NCBI GenBank assembly: GCA_000995965.1
Contig: LBYD01000002.1
Span: forward strand, 186,001 to 250,000
DNA from: Candidatus Moranbacteria bacterium GW2011_GWC2_40_12
GTDB taxonomy: Bacteria; Patescibacteria; Paceibacteria; Moranbacterales; UBA11712
Direction: 5' to 3'
Length of the DNA: 64,000 bases
Of this stretch, positions 49,835-57,278 are shown piece by piece. The notes beneath the pieces were generated by a model. The model was not told the DNA's origin, did not search any database, and saw only the letters and a program-made list of their open reading frames with translations. Made by a program: the position numbers and the translations under genes. Position 1 is the stretch's first letter; each line of letters begins with the position of its first letter.

Positions 49835-50202
49835 GCCGGGCTAGCTCAGTGGTAGAGCAGAAGACTGATTTTCGGTCCATTCCGCAGCGATGCGGAAAAG
49901 AAAAATCGGGTGAATTCGAGGAAACCTAATCTCCGACGTTATGTTGGAGCAGGGCAATCTCGAGCCAATCCTTCGCCGGGAGGCTACGGATTGCAAGCAA
50001 GCTAATTTTAGAAGGCTTGCCTGCCGTAGCTTTAGCGGAGGCAGGTGTAGAGACTAGCAGGTGAGTTCCAACAATAATCCTGCGCCAGCGCCCGACCGCT
50101 CCCTTCGCGAAGGGAGGGGATGAAATAGTCCGATCCTTGGGGAAACTCAAGCAAACGACGAGGAAAATCTTTGTGTGCCCAGTTCGATTCTGGGGCCCGG
50201 CA
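49835..50202 (+). tRNA. tRNA-Phe(GAA) interrupted by a group I intron
   Basis: Exon 1 is 49835-49866 (acceptor GCCGGGC, D-arm GCTC/GAGC, anticodon 5' stem GAAGA, C32 U33). Exon 2 is 50163-50202 (GAAAA, stem TCTTT, T-arm with TTCGATT, acceptor GCCCGGC, A). Joined, they give a 72-nt tRNA with loop CTGAAAA and anticodon GAA. No encoded CCA. Splicing must occur for a functional tRNA-Phe. Confidence 0.9.
49867..50162 (+). ncRNA. Group I self-splicing intron in tRNA-Phe
   Basis: 296 nt, inserted between U33 and G34, no reading frame inside. P1: exon GACT (49863-49866) pairs with GGTC (49874-49877), with U.G at the splice site. P10: ATTTTC (49868-49873) pairs with the first six bases of exon 2, GAAAAT. 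The last intron base is G. Core elements P/Q/R/S are recognisable: GGAAACCTAATC, GCAATCTCGAGCCAA, GTAGAGACTAGCAGG and GAAATAGTCCGATCC, with P7 formed by GACTA/TAGTC. A peripheral loop carries the dispersed palindrome word GCCTGCCGTAGC..GGAGGCAGG (about 50018-50043). Confidence 0.88.
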
Positions 50203-50245
50203 CAAACAATTTATAAACTACGCCAAAGCGGGATTGCCCGCCGAA

Positions 50246-50267
50246 GCCTGCCTGCCAGCAGGCAGGC
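50246..50267. repeat. GC-rich palindrome beside tRNA-Gly
   Basis: GCCTGCCTGCC AGCAGGCAGGC, one base off a perfect palindrome at its centre, ends 9 nt before tRNA-Gly and is enclosed in a wider CTACGCC..GGCGTAG inverted repeat. Relative of 48219-48238. Confidence 0.75.
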
Positions 50268-50276
50268 GTAGCGCAG

Positions 50277-50348
50277 GCGGGTATCGTATAGCGGCTATTA
50301 TGTGTCCTTGCCAAGGACAAGATACGGGTTCGACTCCCGTTACCCGCT
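50277..50348 (+). tRNA. tRNA-Gly(GCC)
   Basis: 72 nt. Acceptor GCGGGTA/TACCCGC, anticodon stem TGTCC/GGACA with loop TTGCCAA (GCC), T-arm with TTCGACT, discriminator T. No encoded CCA. Confidence 0.92.
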
Positions 50349-50404
50349 CACGAAACGAAAATCTTCTTCAGGGGATTTATGTTTCGCTGAAAATCAGAAT
50401 TGGA

Positions 50405-50433
50405 TTGACAAGAATATTTTTCTGCGCTATACT
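50405..50433 (+). promoter_or_regulatory. Strong promoter followed by a short potential transcript
   Basis: Perfect TTGACA (50405-50410), 17-nt spacer, TATACT (50428-50433). About 75 nt later an imperfect stem followed by TTGTTTTTTGTTTTT (about 50500-50514) could end a small RNA; GTGCC..GGCAC (about 50441-50462) forms a hairpin near its 5' end. Confidence 0.5.
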
Positions 50434-50534
50434 GTCATAGTGCCAATTTAAAATAAGGCACCCGAAATGAATAAAAACTACTTTCCAGCGAAGTTGTTTT
50501 TTGTTTTTCAAAAATTATAAAATAACATAAAAAT

Positions 50535-50699
50535 ATGTCAAAATTCGAACTTCTGAAACAACTGGAATATCTCATCGCCTTTCAGGCAAATTGTCTTGAT
50601 AGCGGAGACTGGGAGAGTTTTGACAAGACGGAAAACGAGATAAAGAAGATTGAAGAAAGAATTATAAATTGGGATAAAAATATAGCCAATATAGCGTGA
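50535..50699 (+). CDS. Possible 54-aa small protein
   Basis: MSKFELLKQLEYLIAFQANC.. to a TGA at 50697. The composition is protein-like: helical, charged, with an ENEIKKIEER segment. No ribosome-binding site is evident and no family is recognised. It lies between the strong promoter at 50405 and the promoter at 50741. Uncertain. Confidence 0.4.
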   Translation: MSKFELLKQLEYLIAFQANCLDSGDWESFDKTENEIKKIEERIINWDKNIANIA

Positions 50700-50740
50700 A
50701 ACACTTGAATTTACCGTGAAACAATAGGCACCCGGGACGC

Positions 50741-50769
50741 TTGACATTTTTGGATTAGAGTGATATAAT
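50741..50769 (+). promoter_or_regulatory. Perfect-consensus promoter of the 3D-domain gene
   Basis: TTGACA (50741-50746), 17-nt spacer, TATAAT (50764-50769). Confidence 0.8.
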
Positions 50770-50775
50770 TGTCCG

Positions 50776-50886
50776 TTAAGTCCTGAAAAGGGCTTTTTTG
50801 ATTGGAGAGCTTGCTCGACAATCAATCCGCCTTTGGCGGATAGGCCTGAAGTAAAGATTTAACTTTAACAATTCACTCATTTTGCC
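50776..50886 (+). promoter_or_regulatory. Hairpin-rich leader of the 3D-domain gene
   Basis: Starts with AGTCCT GAAA AGGGCT followed by six T (50779-50799), a compact terminator-like stem; then TTGATTG..CAATCAA (about 50797-50824) and the palindrome TCCGCCTTTGGCGGA (50826-50840). It might attenuate transcription or protect the mRNA 5' end. Confidence 0.45.
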
Positions 50887-51438
50887 ATGCGTATTTTGGC
50901 GACGCTGGCTCTTTTGGGGGCAGTCTTCGCAAATCCTCAATTTTCCTCGAAGGCTTTGGCCCAGGGAGCCTCTGACCAAAATATAGAGCAAAAATCAAAA
51001 AGTGAATCAAATACAATTGAAAACAAGATAATTTCAGCAAATGATAATTTTATCGCTTCAGCTTATATTCCGGAAGTGAATCCCAAGAAGCTTGCGTATT
51101 TCGAACGATTGAGAAAAAATATCAAGCTAATTGACTATTCAAAGCTTCCCAGCGGCGATTTCACCATCAATGCTTCTGCCTATACGGCGGCGGCTGATGA
51201 GTGCGGAAAGTCAGACGGGATTACCGCCAGCGGACGGAAAGTTATGGAAGGCCGGACGCTCGCTTGTCCTCCGGGATATACTTTTGGAACCAAGATTGAG
51301 ATTGACGGAATGGGAACCTATGTCTGTGAGGACCGCGGCGGAGCGATCAAAGGAAACCACTTTGACATCTATGTTGAGACAAAAAAACAAGCTTTCGCTT
51401 TCGGACGAAGAAATCTTTTGGCGAGAGTCGTGAAATAA
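50887..51438 (+). CDS. Secreted 3D-domain cell-wall protein
   Basis: 183 aa. Signal peptide (MRILATLALLGAVFANPQF.., cleavage near ALAQ, residue 26), a polar linker, and a C-terminal 3D domain: NASAYTAAADECGKSDGITA, then CPPGYTFGTKIEI, CEDRGGAIKGNHFDIYVE, containing the three aspartates of the barrel that give the fold its name (as in YocH, MltA and Rpf-like proteins). It should act on or bind peptidoglycan outside the membrane. Single gene with a perfect promoter and its own terminator. Confidence 0.88.
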   Translation: MRILATLALLGAVFANPQFSSKALAQGASDQNIEQKSKSESNTIENKIISANDNFIASAYIPEVNPKKLAYFERLRKNIKLIDYSKLPSGDFTINASAYTAAADECGKSDGITASGRKVMEGRTLACPPGYTFGTKIEIDGMGTYVCEDRGGAIKGNHFDIYVETKKQAFAFGRRNLLARVVK

Positions 51439-51467
51439 ACAAACGCCCCCGATCGGGGGCGTTTGTT
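51438..51467. terminator. 30-nt perfect palindrome terminator
   Basis: AACAAACGCCCCC GATC.. reads identically on both strands, directly after the 3D-domain stop codon. Confidence 0.75.
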
Positions 51468-51550
51468 GTAATTAGCAATCTGCAATTTGTAATGCGGATA
51501 ATAAAAGGAAAATCCCGATTACCAATTACGAATTGCCGGTTGCGATAAGA

Positions 51551-52138
51551 TCATTTTATTATCTTATCCACCACTCCATAATCCCTGGCTTCCTCCGCGC
51601 TCATGAAATAATCGCGGTCGGTGTCTTTTTCGATTCTTGAAAGAGACTGTCCGGTGTGCTTGGCCAGAATTTTGTTTATCCGATCCTTGGTCTTGATGAT
51701 TTGCCTCGCGTGAATAGCCACGTCAGCTGCCTGTCCGGTCGCTCCTCCCATCACCTGATGAAGAAGGACTTCGCTGTTGGGGAGGCACAGCCTTTTTCCT
51801 TTAGCGCCGGCGGTGAGAAGTAGTGCGCCTGCTGAAGCGGCGAGGCCAACACAGATTGTGGAAACATCGCACTTCACGTATTGCATCGTATCATAGATGG
51901 CAAGTGCCGCGCTCACCGACCCGCCGGGAGAGTTGACATAAATCCGGATGTCTTCTTTTGAATTTTGGTTATAGAGGAAAAGAAGCTGGGCAATGATTGA
52001 GTTGGCGACGTGGTCGTCAATCGGCCCGCCGAGAAAAATAATCCGTTCCTTGAGAAGCCGGGAATAAATGTCATACGCCCGCTCGCCATAGGCGGTTTTT
52101 TCAATGACAGTGGGGATGAGAAGTTGGTTTTTGATCAT
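51551..52138 (-). CDS. clpP: ATP-dependent Clp protease proteolytic subunit
   Basis: 195 aa serine protease forming the ClpP tetradecamer. Catalytic Ser in GLAASAGALLL (about residue 97), His in EVLLHQVMGG (about residue 122) and Asp in DTDRDYFMSAEEA (about residue 171) are present, as are YGERAYDIYSRLLKERIIFL and VNSPGGSVSAALAIYD. Variations from the usual AASMGA and HQP are mild. It follows the trigger factor gene by 125 bp, the common tig-clpP order. No clpX is in the window. Confidence 0.94.
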   Translation of the reverse strand: MIKNQLLIPTVIEKTAYGERAYDIYSRLLKERIIFLGGPIDDHVANSIIAQLLFLYNQNSKEDIRIYVNSPGGSVSAALAIYDTMQYVKCDVSTICVGLAASAGALLLTAGAKGKRLCLPNSEVLLHQVMGGATGQAADVAIHARQIIKTKDRINKILAKHTGQSLSRIEKDTDRDYFMSAEEARDYGVVDKIIK

Positions 52139-52263
52139 TTGAATTGAGAATCATGAATTGTGAATTCTGAATGTGAATATTGAATATTGAATTTAGTTAA
52201 TGACTTTTTATTCTAAATTCTTTATTCTCATTCTCAATTCTAAATTCCCAATTCGCAATTCTT
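52139..52263. repeat. AT-rich spacer of AATTCTCAATTC words
   Basis: Repetitive GAATTGTGAATT / TTCTCAATTCT words, same vocabulary as 20810-20930. Confidence 0.4.
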
Positions 52264-53553
52264 TTACAATTTTTCTAAAAATTCAAATACTTTTTGATTT
52301 GTCAACGTGCCTTTTACATAATCATATAGCCTTTCCATATCAACATTTCTTTCCATATCTCGCTGGCCTTTGAAATAAGCAAGGGTCTTGTTCATCTCCT
52401 CTTCAATTTCGGCGCTCTCGGGGCTAAGATTTTCGAGCTTGGCGATTTCACGAAGAGCAAGGGCTGATTTCACCCTTTTTTCAGCGCTTTCTTTCCAGCT
52501 GTTTCGCACCTCGCTCCGAGTCTTCTTTATATTTACGAAATAGTCGTCCACTTTCATTCCCATTCCCGCGATATTCTGCTCAAATTCGGCCATCATTTTG
52601 TCGATTTCGTTTTCAAGGAGAATCTCCGGAATTTCCGTTTTGTAATCGGAGATTATTTTTTCAATAATCTCCTGCCGCCTTTTTTCCTTATTCTTTTTTC
52701 TCTGCTCTATTTCCATTCCTTCGAAGACGCTCTTTTTCAGACTTTCGAGGTTTTCAAATTTACCGAGGCTTTTGGCGAAGTCATCGTTCATTTCCGGAAG
52801 TATTTTTTCCTGCACGAGATTCATCTTCACTTTGAACTTGGCGGGCTTTCCGGCTAATTCTTTTTTGTGGTAATCTCTTGGGAACTCGAGGTCGAATTCT
52901 TTCTCGTCATTCGCCTTCATTCCAATGAGATTTTCCTCAAAACCGGGAATAAAGTAGCTCTCGCCGATGGTGAGCGGATGATTTTGGCTTTTTCCTCCTT
53001 CAATCCGCCGGCTGGCGGACTTTTCTTCAATCAAAAAAACATCGAAATCAATTTCGACATAATCATTTTTTCTTGCTTCACGCGAAACAGTGATGAGTTT
53101 GGCCCGGCTTTTTCTCAAGATGTCGAGCTCTTTTTTGATTTCCTCCGGTTTGATTTTTTCCAGTTCACTTTTTTTGAGACCTTTGATGCTTTTTTTGTAG
53201 TCCCCCAGGCTGATTTCTGGCATTATGGCGATAACCGCCTTAAATTCGAGGTCGTTTCCGGGAGCAATTTTTGTGATGGTGATTTTTGGCTCTCCGATCG
53301 CCTCAATTTTGTTTTTTATGATCGATTCGGTATAGGTTTTTCTGACTGCTTTTTCGGCGGCGTGCGCCAAAACTTTTTCAGAACCAACCTGTTGCTCAAC
53401 TATTTTCCGAGGAGCTTTTCCGGGGCGGAATCCGGCTATTTTAAAATCTTTCGAAAGCTCTTCGGCGGCCATATCCAAAAATTTTTCAAGCTCTTTAGCC
53501 GGAACGGTGATCTTTAGTTCAAGCTGGGATTTAGGAAGTTTGCGAATGATCAT
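52264..53553 (-). CDS. tig: Trigger factor (ribosome-associated chaperone, PPIase)
   Basis: 429 aa. N-terminal ribosome-binding domain has the signature GFRPGKAPRKIVEQQVG (about residue 42); the middle FKBP-like region is at about 150-245 and the C-terminal chaperone arms follow, rich in Lys/Glu. Binds nascent chains at the exit tunnel. Its ATG overlaps the stop of hppA by one base (TAATG), an unusual coupling to a membrane pyrophosphatase. Confidence 0.93.
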   Translation of the reverse strand: MIIRKLPKSQLELKITVPAKELEKFLDMAAEELSKDFKIAGFRPGKAPRKIVEQQVGSEKVLAHAAEKAVRKTYTESIIKNKIEAIGEPKITITKIAPGNDLEFKAVIAIMPEISLGDYKKSIKGLKKSELEKIKPEEIKKELDILRKSRAKLITVSREARKNDYVEIDFDVFLIEEKSASRRIEGGKSQNHPLTIGESYFIPGFEENLIGMKANDEKEFDLEFPRDYHKKELAGKPAKFKVKMNLVQEKILPEMNDDFAKSLGKFENLESLKKSVFEGMEIEQRKKNKEKRRQEIIEKIISDYKTEIPEILLENEIDKMMAEFEQNIAGMGMKVDDYFVNIKKTRSEVRNSWKESAEKRVKSALALREIAKLENLSPESAEIEEEMNKTLAYFKGQRDMERNVDMERLYDYVKGTLTNQKVFEFLEKL

Positions 53554-55547
53554 TAGACGATGAAACCGGCGATTAGAAGCGCCACAATATTGATTATCTT
53601 GATCATCGGGTTGATGGCCGGGCCAGCCGTATCCTTATATGGATCACCTACCGTGTCGCCGGTGACAGCCGCTTGGTGGGCGAGAGATCCCTTTCCCCCA
53701 TAATGTCCTTCTTCAATATATTTTTTGGCATTGTCCCAGGCGCCCCCTCCAGAAGTCATGGAAATCGCCACGAAAATTCCAGTGATGATTGAGCCAACCA
53801 AAAGACCGCCCAGCGCCGCAGGACCCAAGATAAACCCGACCAGAATCGGAGCGGCAACCGGAAGAAGAGCTGGAACAATCATTTCTTTGATGGCCGCTTT
53901 GGTCACGATGTCAACACTTGTCGCGTAGTCAGGTTTGGCTGTTCCTTCAAGGAGTCCCTTGATTTCACGGAATTGCCTTCGAACTTCCTCAACCACGGCT
54001 CCGGCCGCTTTTGAGACTGCCCGCATGCAGATTGATCCGAAAAGATAAGGAATGAGTCCGCCGATGAAAAGTCCGATCAAAACATAAACATCATCTAGCT
54101 GAAAGGTTATGTTTTTGGCGCCTTTTTCAGAAAGCTCCTGAACGTAGGAAGCGAAAAGAACCACGGCGGCCAGTCCAGCGGAAGCAATAGCATATCCTTT
54201 CGTGACAGCTTTGGTAGTGTTTCCAACTGCGTCGAGCGCATCAGTCACTTTTCGGACTTCTTCATTCATGCCGGACATCTCCGCGATTCCGCCGGCATTG
54301 TCGGTGATTGGCCCGAACGAATCAATTGCGACGATGATGCCGGTCATCGAAAGCATGCTCATCACCGCGACCGCCACACCATAAAGGCCGGCGAGCCAGA
54401 AAGAGCCCAAAATTCCGGCAACAATGAGAATCACCGGGCCAGCGGTTGACTCCATGCTCATGGCGAGACCCATGATGATATTGGTTCCATGTCCGGTCTT
54501 GGACGCTTTGGCAATTTCCTTTACTGGCCGGTATTTTTTGGAGGTGTAGTATTCGGTTATGATCACCATTCCGGCAGTTACAAAAATTCCAATTGCCGAA
54601 GCGAGGTATAGATTTGTAAAACTATAAAGCCCGTTTTCTCCCATCAGGCTTTTTGTTAGCGGATAAAAAACAACAAGCGAAATTGCAGAAGAAGCAATAA
54701 GCCCTTTATAAAGAGCGCCCATAATATTTTTCCCCCGGCCCAAGCGGACGAAATAAATTCCGATGATGGATGCAATGATTGAAACCGCTCCGATCATAAG
54801 AGGAAAGAAAATCGCGTTTGGAAAACTGGCAAAAGTAAGTGAACCCAAAATCATAGCCGCGATCGCCGTGACAGCGTATGTTTCAAAAAGATCAGCCGCC
54901 ATCCCTGCGCAGTCTCCCACGTTATCTCCGACGTTGTCGGCAATCACAGCCGGGTTGCGGGGATCATCCTCGGGAATTCCAGCTTCAATTTTTCCAACGA
55001 GATCTGCTCCAACGTCGGCCGCTTTGGTGAAAATGCCTCCGCCGAGCCGGGCAAAGACACTAATAAGACTTCCTCCGAATCCCACTCCGATAAGCGCTCT
55101 TACGTCTCCGGTTAAGAGATAAAAAACAGATACAACGAGAAGTCCAAGTCCGATTACCAGAAGGCCGGTGACCGCGCCTCCCTTGAAAGCAATATCAAGA
55201 GCGTTTCGAAGGCTCTTTTTGGCTCCTTCAGCTGTCCGAACATTGGCTCTTACTGCCACATTCATTCCGATATATCCGGCTAAGGCAGAAGCAACCGCGC
55301 CGATCAAAAATCCGACGGCTGTGTTGAAGCCAAGAAAAAAATAAAGAACCAATGCGACGGCGACTGCCACATAAGCGACAGTTTTATATTGGCGGTTTAA
55401 AAAGGCCTTGGCGCCCTCTTTTATGGCACCGGCTATTTCAACCATTTTTCCTTCTCCCTCAGGAAAACTATTTACTTTCCAGCTCAGATAAAGGGCGAAG
55501 GCAACGGCAATAAGCGATGCAGCGATGGGATAGAGTTCGATGTTCAT
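53553..55547 (-). CDS. hppA: Membrane-bound ion-translocating pyrophosphatase
   Basis: 664 aa, about 16 membrane helices. Couples PPi hydrolysis to H+ (or Na+) pumping. The signature GGGIFTKAADVGADLVGKIE and DDPRNPAVIADNVGDNVGD are complete, as is the C-terminal DTVGDPYKDTAGPAINPMIK. In the segment GNTTKAVTKGYAIASAGL the Lys after NTT is the residue found in K+-independent enzymes, where K+-dependent ones have Ala; this suggests a K+-independent H+ pump, to be taken as inference. PPi-energised membranes suit a fermentative reduced organism. Confidence 0.94.
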   Translation of the reverse strand: MNIELYPIAASLIAVAFALYLSWKVNSFPEGEGKMVEIAGAIKEGAKAFLNRQYKTVAYVAVAVALVLYFFLGFNTAVGFLIGAVASALAGYIGMNVAVRANVRTAEGAKKSLRNALDIAFKGGAVTGLLVIGLGLLVVSVFYLLTGDVRALIGVGFGGSLISVFARLGGGIFTKAADVGADLVGKIEAGIPEDDPRNPAVIADNVGDNVGDCAGMAADLFETYAVTAIAAMILGSLTFASFPNAIFFPLMIGAVSIIASIIGIYFVRLGRGKNIMGALYKGLIASSAISLVVFYPLTKSLMGENGLYSFTNLYLASAIGIFVTAGMVIITEYYTSKKYRPVKEIAKASKTGHGTNIIMGLAMSMESTAGPVILIVAGILGSFWLAGLYGVAVAVMSMLSMTGIIVAIDSFGPITDNAGGIAEMSGMNEEVRKVTDALDAVGNTTKAVTKGYAIASAGLAAVVLFASYVQELSEKGAKNITFQLDDVYVLIGLFIGGLIPYLFGSICMRAVSKAAGAVVEEVRRQFREIKGLLEGTAKPDYATSVDIVTKAAIKEMIVPALLPVAAPILVGFILGPAALGGLLVGSIITGIFVAISMTSGGGAWDNAKKYIEEGHYGGKGSLAHQAAVTGDTVGDPYKDTAGPAINPMIKIINIVALLIAGFIV

Positions 55548-55583
55548 TTTTTATGAATTAAGAATTAGGAATTATGAAACTAA

Positions 55584-57062
55584 TTACTCATCAATTGCCT
55601 TTTCTTCTGAATCTTCTTTTATCTCTTCGGCCTTCTCTCCTTTCGAATCCCCTTTTTCTTCCCGTTTTACTTCTTTTTCAGTTTTCGCTGTCTTTTTTGC
55701 GGCTTTTTTCTTTTTTTCCGGAGATTTATTCTCCTCCGCGTTTTCTTCGTCACCTTTTTCTTCAAGCTCCCCTATTTTTTCATTTCCAGCAGTTTCTTTT
55801 TTCTCCTCGCCTGAAACAACATCAATTTTCCAGCCGGTGAGTTTGGCGGCGAGTCGGACATTTTGTCCCTGCTTTCCAATAGCGAGGGAAAGCTGATCGG
55901 AGGGAACGGAAACCCGCGCCTCTTTTTTGCTTTCAATGACTTTCACCCCCAAAACTTTGGCTGGAGAAAGCGCATTTGAAATGAATTTTGCCACATCGTC
56001 GTTCCATTCGATAATATCAATTTTCTCCCCGCCCAATTCGTCAATGACTGCCTGGACGCGAGTCCCTTTTTGCCCGACGCAGGAGCCAATCGGATCAATT
56101 CCATCTTCATTTGAAGCTACGGCAATTTTGGTCCGTGATCCGGCTTCCCGGGCCATAGCTCGAATTTCAACAGTTCCGGCAAAAATTTCCGGAACCTCGA
56201 TTTCAAAAAGTTTCTGAACCAAGGCCGAATGAGAACGTGAGAGAAGGATTCCCGGACCTTTCGGATCAGCCTCGACTTTCATAACATAGACCTTGAGGCG
56301 CTGGCCGATGCGGTATCTTTCGTTTTCAACCTGCTCTGAGGGAAAAAGGACGCCAACTGATTTTCCAAGATCAACAAAAATATTTCGTCCTTCGATTCTT
56401 TGGATAACTCCGCTCACAACCTCACCTTCTTTTTGCTTGTATTCGTCATACATTGCGTCTCGTTCCGCCTCACGGATTTTTTGGATAATCACCTGCTTGG
56501 CGGTTTGAGCAGCCACACGGCCGTAGTCGCTCTTTTCCTCCAATTTCGTTTCAATAATATCCCCCGCCTTGGCGCCCGTTTTAAGTTCTCGGGCTTCTTC
56601 CAAAGTCAAATCTCTCTCCGGATTATAACGGGGTATTTTTATTTCTTCCCCGTCTGTTGTAATCTTAGCGGAAGCAGACTCGTCTTCCTTTTTTTCAAGT
56701 TCTTTATACTCCTTTTTTTTACTTTGTTCTTTTTGTTCGGTCACAGTCTTGGCGTTTTCTTTCTCTACCTCTGAATCTTTATCCTCCTCGGTTTCAAAAA
56801 CGCGTGTAGTTTCGTCAACCACTTCTTTCACAAGAAAAAAATTGGCGCCACCGGTTACTTCATCAAATTCAGCGCGGATATGCTGGCCTCTCTTCCCGTA
56901 GTCTTTTTTATAGGCGGCGGCGAGCGCAGATTCAATTGCTTCAACCACTTTTTCTTTTGGAATCCCTTTTTCTTCGCAAATTTGGGCAATAGCACTGCCA
57001 AATTGGCCCAGCCGGCCTGATTGCGCCTCTTCGTCCTGTGTTATTTTTTTTCGTTTAGCCAT
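55584..57062 (-). CDS. nusA: Transcription termination/antitermination protein NusA
   Basis: 492 aa. N-terminal RNA polymerase-binding domain (QICEEKGIPKEKVVEAIESA), interrupted at about residues 95-140 by a Glu/Lys-rich insertion, then S1 domain (GEVVSGVIQRIEGRNIFVDL), KH1/KH2 (IGSCVGQKGTRVQAV, LAIGKQGQNVRLAAKLTGWK). The last ~75 residues are a highly charged Lys/Glu tail in place of the acidic repeats of E. coli. NusA controls pausing and termination. Confidence 0.93.
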   Translation of the reverse strand: MAKRKKITQDEEAQSGRLGQFGSAIAQICEEKGIPKEKVVEAIESALAAAYKKDYGKRGQHIRAEFDEVTGGANFFLVKEVVDETTRVFETEEDKDSEVEKENAKTVTEQKEQSKKKEYKELEKKEDESASAKITTDGEEIKIPRYNPERDLTLEEARELKTGAKAGDIIETKLEEKSDYGRVAAQTAKQVIIQKIREAERDAMYDEYKQKEGEVVSGVIQRIEGRNIFVDLGKSVGVLFPSEQVENERYRIGQRLKVYVMKVEADPKGPGILLSRSHSALVQKLFEIEVPEIFAGTVEIRAMAREAGSRTKIAVASNEDGIDPIGSCVGQKGTRVQAVIDELGGEKIDIIEWNDDVAKFISNALSPAKVLGVKVIESKKEARVSVPSDQLSLAIGKQGQNVRLAAKLTGWKIDVVSGEEKKETAGNEKIGELEEKGDEENAEENKSPEKKKKAAKKTAKTEKEVKREEKGDSKGEKAEEIKEDSEEKAIDE

Positions 57063-57153
57063 GGTAATTAGATAAGAAATTAGAAATAAGATAGAAGATA
57101 TATTTTTGAATTATTTCTTCTATTTTATATCTTATATCTCATTTGATAATAAA

Positions 57154-57173
57154 ATGCCCGTTCACACGGACAT
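57154..57173 (-). other. Small hairpin in the nusA leader
   Basis: ATGCCCGT and ACGGACAT pair with one G-U/mismatch around a four-base loop, about 90 nt upstream of nusA. Confidence 0.35.
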
Positions 57174-57201
57174 CGCAAACAGCTTCAGGATCAGTAATTA
57201 T

Positions 57202-57230
57202 AATCTAATTGATAATCAATCTTCTGTCAA
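57202..57230 (-). promoter_or_regulatory. Promoter of nusA
   Basis: On the minus strand a perfect TTGACA (57225-57230), 17-nt spacer, TAGATT (57202-57207). Confidence 0.5.
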
Positions 57231-57232
57231 AT

Positions 57233-57258
57233 AAAAACCCCCGCTTTTTGAGCGAGGG
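57233..57258 (-). terminator. Terminator of the O-antigen-ligase/TPR gene
   Basis: On the minus strand AACCCTCGCT..AGCGGGGGTT followed by TTTATT; 20 nt after the stop codon at 57279. Confidence 0.7.
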
Positions 57259-57278
57259 TTATTATTCAATAATCAGTT

